Assembly: GCF_003610555.1 (NCBI RefSeq)
Contig: NZ_RAPQ01000008.1
Coordinates: forward strand, 2,286,490-2,350,489
Reading direction: 5' to 3'
Source: Marinifilum flexuosum
GTDB lineage: Bacteria; Bacteroidota; Bacteroidia; Bacteroidales; Marinifilaceae
Length of the DNA: 64,000 nucleotides
Position 1 is the first letter of the stretch; each line of letters starts with the position of its first letter. Position numbers and translations under genes: made by a program. The notes beneath the pieces are model-generated. The model ran no database searches and was not told where the DNA came from. It saw only the letters and a program-made list of their open reading frames with translations. Shown piece by piece: positions 62,569 to 64,000 of the stretch.

Positions 62569-62674
62569 AGCCCTGATTTGCAATCAGGGCTCATGGCGTT
62601 TAGAATTTAAATTCGATTTTGAGGATTGGAAATCCCAAACTTGAAACCTGTGAATTACAAATTCACAGAAGCAG
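62569..62674 (+). repeat. dispersed multi-hairpin repeat, copy C
   Basis: Same order as copies A and B: AGCCCTGA/TCAGGGCT, GAATTTAAATTC, GGATTGGAAATCC and CCTGTGAATT/AATTCACAG then AAGCAG. It is in the plus orientation, like A and B, and lies downstream of the DUF819 gene on the minus strand. Confidence 0.85.
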
Positions 62675-62700
62675 GAAATTGTCATTGGCGTTAGTCAATA

Positions 62701-62730
62701 AAAAAGGCCTTACAATCCTGCAAAGCCTTT
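62701..62730 (-). terminator. terminator of the DUF819 gene
   Basis: On the minus strand, AAAGGCTTTGC...GTAAGGCCTTTTTT forms an imperfect stem followed by a T-run, 26 bases after the DUF819 stop. Confidence 0.7.
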
Positions 62731-62755
62731 CTCCAATGTGTGGTTATAAATATAT

Positions 62756-63922
62756 CTAACTCAGATAGATGGCAATGGATACGCCAATAAAAGTACCAAT
62801 TACATAGCCTAGAATTCCGACTAAAATACCAGGTGTAACCAGTTTCTTTTGTCCCATGGATGCAGCCATAGGAGCAGCAACCGACGGGCCCATGATATTG
62901 GCAGCCGAAGAGATTACCACTTCGTAAACATCAAGTTTGAACAGTTTGGCCAATGACAGTAGAAACAAGAAGTGGAAAACCATAATGGTTAGGTAGAAAG
63001 CCAATACTGCTGGTCCGATACTGAATATCTGCTGAATATTGGTAGCGGCACCAATTACTGCCAAAAACACATACATCATCCATAAACCAACCGAGAATGC
63101 GGTGTTTTCGAGAGGTTGTAAGAGTTTAGGAAACAGGTTGGCTGCCAGCACGGCAAAAACCGTAATGATTAGGATGCTTAAATTGATATCTGTATTTAAA
63201 AGACTTTGCAAATAAGGCGATACAAAGCTACCTGCACCTGCAATGAAAGCTGCAATAAATACCGAAACGGCAATTCGCTCCATGGTGATAGGATATTCTG
63301 CTTTTTTTGCTGAGCTTTCTTCTACGCGATTTTCGGCCTTAGGCTTTACAAAAAAGCGAGCCAAAAATAGGAGAGAAGGAGTTAAAAACAGGAATAGGGT
63401 GTACAGGTTGGAAACAAAGTTATCAACAGCAATGGTAGCTGTAAACAATGGGTTTGTACTAAAATTAAGCGCTTCGGCAGCAGCTATAAAATTTACACTT
63501 CCACCAACAAGCGTTGCCGCAATAACCCCGGCAGTTTTTCCCGAATCAGGACCTAAATTGATAATGTTGAAGGCTAAAAAACAACCCAAAACAATCCCAA
63601 TGGCTCCTAAAATGTAAGCAACAAGCAATTTGCCACTTTCCTTTACAATTTTTACAATGTTAGAACTAAACAGGAGCATAGGAATGGAAATGGGAATGAA
63701 GTACGAAAATACCAATTCGTAAACATCTACCTTAATGTTTGGGTTCGATGCTACCGGAACAACTCCAGCCATTGCCAATAAGGACATGGAAATCATGGTA
63801 ACCAAGATACCTGATAGTTTTCCAAACCATTTTTTGTGTTCTGAATAGATTCCAAAGGCGGCAGCACCTGCCACAACGAAAAACAACACCATGTTGCTTT
63901 CGGGAGAGATAAGTGATTGCAT
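62756..63922 (-). CDS. DUF819 family membrane protein (YjcL-like)
   Basis: 388 residues with about ten to eleven hydrophobic helices and few soluble parts. DUF819 landmarks are PMLLFSSNIVKIVKESGKLLVAYILGAIGIVLGCF, KTAGVIAATLVGGSVNFIAAAEAL and VISSAANIMGPSVAAPMAASMGQKKLVTPGILVGILGYVIGT. A short charged loop (about 190-212, KPKAENRVEESSAKK) splits two halves. The family is transporter-like with unknown substrate. A near-palindrome lies 30 bases upstream. Confidence 0.9.
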   Translation of the reverse strand: MQSLISPESNMVLFFVVAGAAAFGIYSEHKKWFGKLSGILVTMISMSLLAMAGVVPVASNPNIKVDVYELVFSYFIPISIPMLLFSSNIVKIVKESGKLLVAYILGAIGIVLGCFLAFNIINLGPDSGKTAGVIAATLVGGSVNFIAAAEALNFSTNPLFTATIAVDNFVSNLYTLFLFLTPSLLFLARFFVKPKAENRVEESSAKKAEYPITMERIAVSVFIAAFIAGAGSFVSPYLQSLLNTDINLSILIITVFAVLAANLFPKLLQPLENTAFSVGLWMMYVFLAVIGAATNIQQIFSIGPAVLAFYLTIMVFHFLFLLSLAKLFKLDVYEVVISSAANIMGPSVAAPMAASMGQKKLVTPGILVGILGYVIGTFIGVSIAIYLS

Positions 63923-63951
63923 GTATAAGATATTGAAATTAGTGTATTAGA

Positions 63952-63979
63952 CCATTTTGCTTGAGTTCAAACAAAATGG
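63952..63979. repeat. 28-bp near-perfect dyad upstream of the DUF819 gene
   Basis: CCATTTTG (63952-63959) and CAAAATGG (63972-63979) flank an inner TTGA/TCAA pair, with one mismatch between. It is either an operator for the DUF819 gene or the end hairpin of a gene beyond the window edge. Confidence 0.6.
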
Positions 63980-64000
63980 CTTACCGAATTTAATAAATAA

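Larger units (their letters stand above)
61894..62755. other. 860-base non-coding, repeat-rich region
   Basis: No credible gene. From left to right: an AT-rich stretch without features (61920-62160), a GTCATAC/GTATGAC dyad (62180-62201), the 21-bp unit array (62209-62485), multi-hairpin repeat copy C (62569-62674), and the terminator of the DUF819 gene (62701-62730). Confidence 0.65.

Overview
This window is ordinary chromosome from a member of the Bacteroidota. The DNA is AT-rich. Promoter-like TAnnTTTG elements stand in front of several genes, and one (upstream of the peroxiredoxin) has a full TTTG-N20-TAnnTTTG layout. The gene content is also typical of the phylum: TonB-dependent receptors with carboxypeptidase-like and STN domains, an ECF sigma/FecR pair, a type IX secretion C-terminal domain, GH92, DUF4249, DUF3575, M56/BlaI, M13 and many lipoproteins. 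A PPi-type phosphofructokinase, an FNR-like regulator, superoxide reductase and PEP carboxylase suggest an anaerobe or micro-aerotolerant fermenter. A marine Marinilabiliales/Marinifilaceae-like genus is my guess, not a demonstrated assignment. No rRNA, intact tRNA, CRISPR array, prophage or intact insertion sequence is visible.

Layout. 0-5 kb: end of a DNA alkylation repair gene, a cupin, a MATE pump and a secreted heparinase-like polysaccharide lyase. 5-11 kb: a lactonase lipoprotein, then a minus-strand block (ASCH, Nudix and VOC proteins; a kelch lipoprotein; an SDR and a PD40 lipoprotein). 11.5-18 kb: GH92 mannosidase, an exported endonuclease/phosphatase-family protein, PEP carboxylase and a coiled-coil membrane protein. 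18-24.8 kb: an FNR-like regulator with an operator over its own promoter, an MsrQ-like haem membrane protein, a second Crp-family regulator, molybdate transport modABC, DUF3820 and mnmA. 25-30 kb: an outer-membrane barrel protein and an M13 peptidase. 30-35.4 kb: an accessory-looking stretch with an RNase H-like protein, a zincin, an alpha/beta hydrolase, DUF3859 and a membrane protein, separated by repeat-rich non-coding DNA. 35.4-45 kb: purU, a radical SAM protein, PPi-type phosphofructokinase, an S9 peptidase, superoxide reductase plus peroxiredoxin, an esterase, a YwqK-like repeat protein and a MOSC protein. 45-53 kb: an orphan lipoprotein, M28 peptidase, exported PCMT, small proteins, and a BlaI/M56 pair with three operators. 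53-61.4 kb: YbaK, an amidase, then an ECF sigma/FecR/outer-membrane/TonB receptor/DUF4249 locus. 61.5-64 kb: a small coiled-coil protein, an 860-base repeat region and a DUF819 transporter.

Genes that act together: modABC import molybdate. Superoxide reductase makes peroxide that the adjacent peroxiredoxin removes. The sigma factor, FecR and STN-domain receptor form a surface-signalling circuit. BlaI and the M56 protein form a protease-relieved repression circuit.

The least explained material is non-coding. One array has seven dyad-centred units of 41 bp (31046-31333). A second has 21-bp units, first direct and then inverted (62209-62485). There is a three-copy, roughly 107-bp multi-hairpin repeat, a three-way-junction-like element at 31650-31720, and a 46-bp leader duplicated on either side of a two-gene segment.
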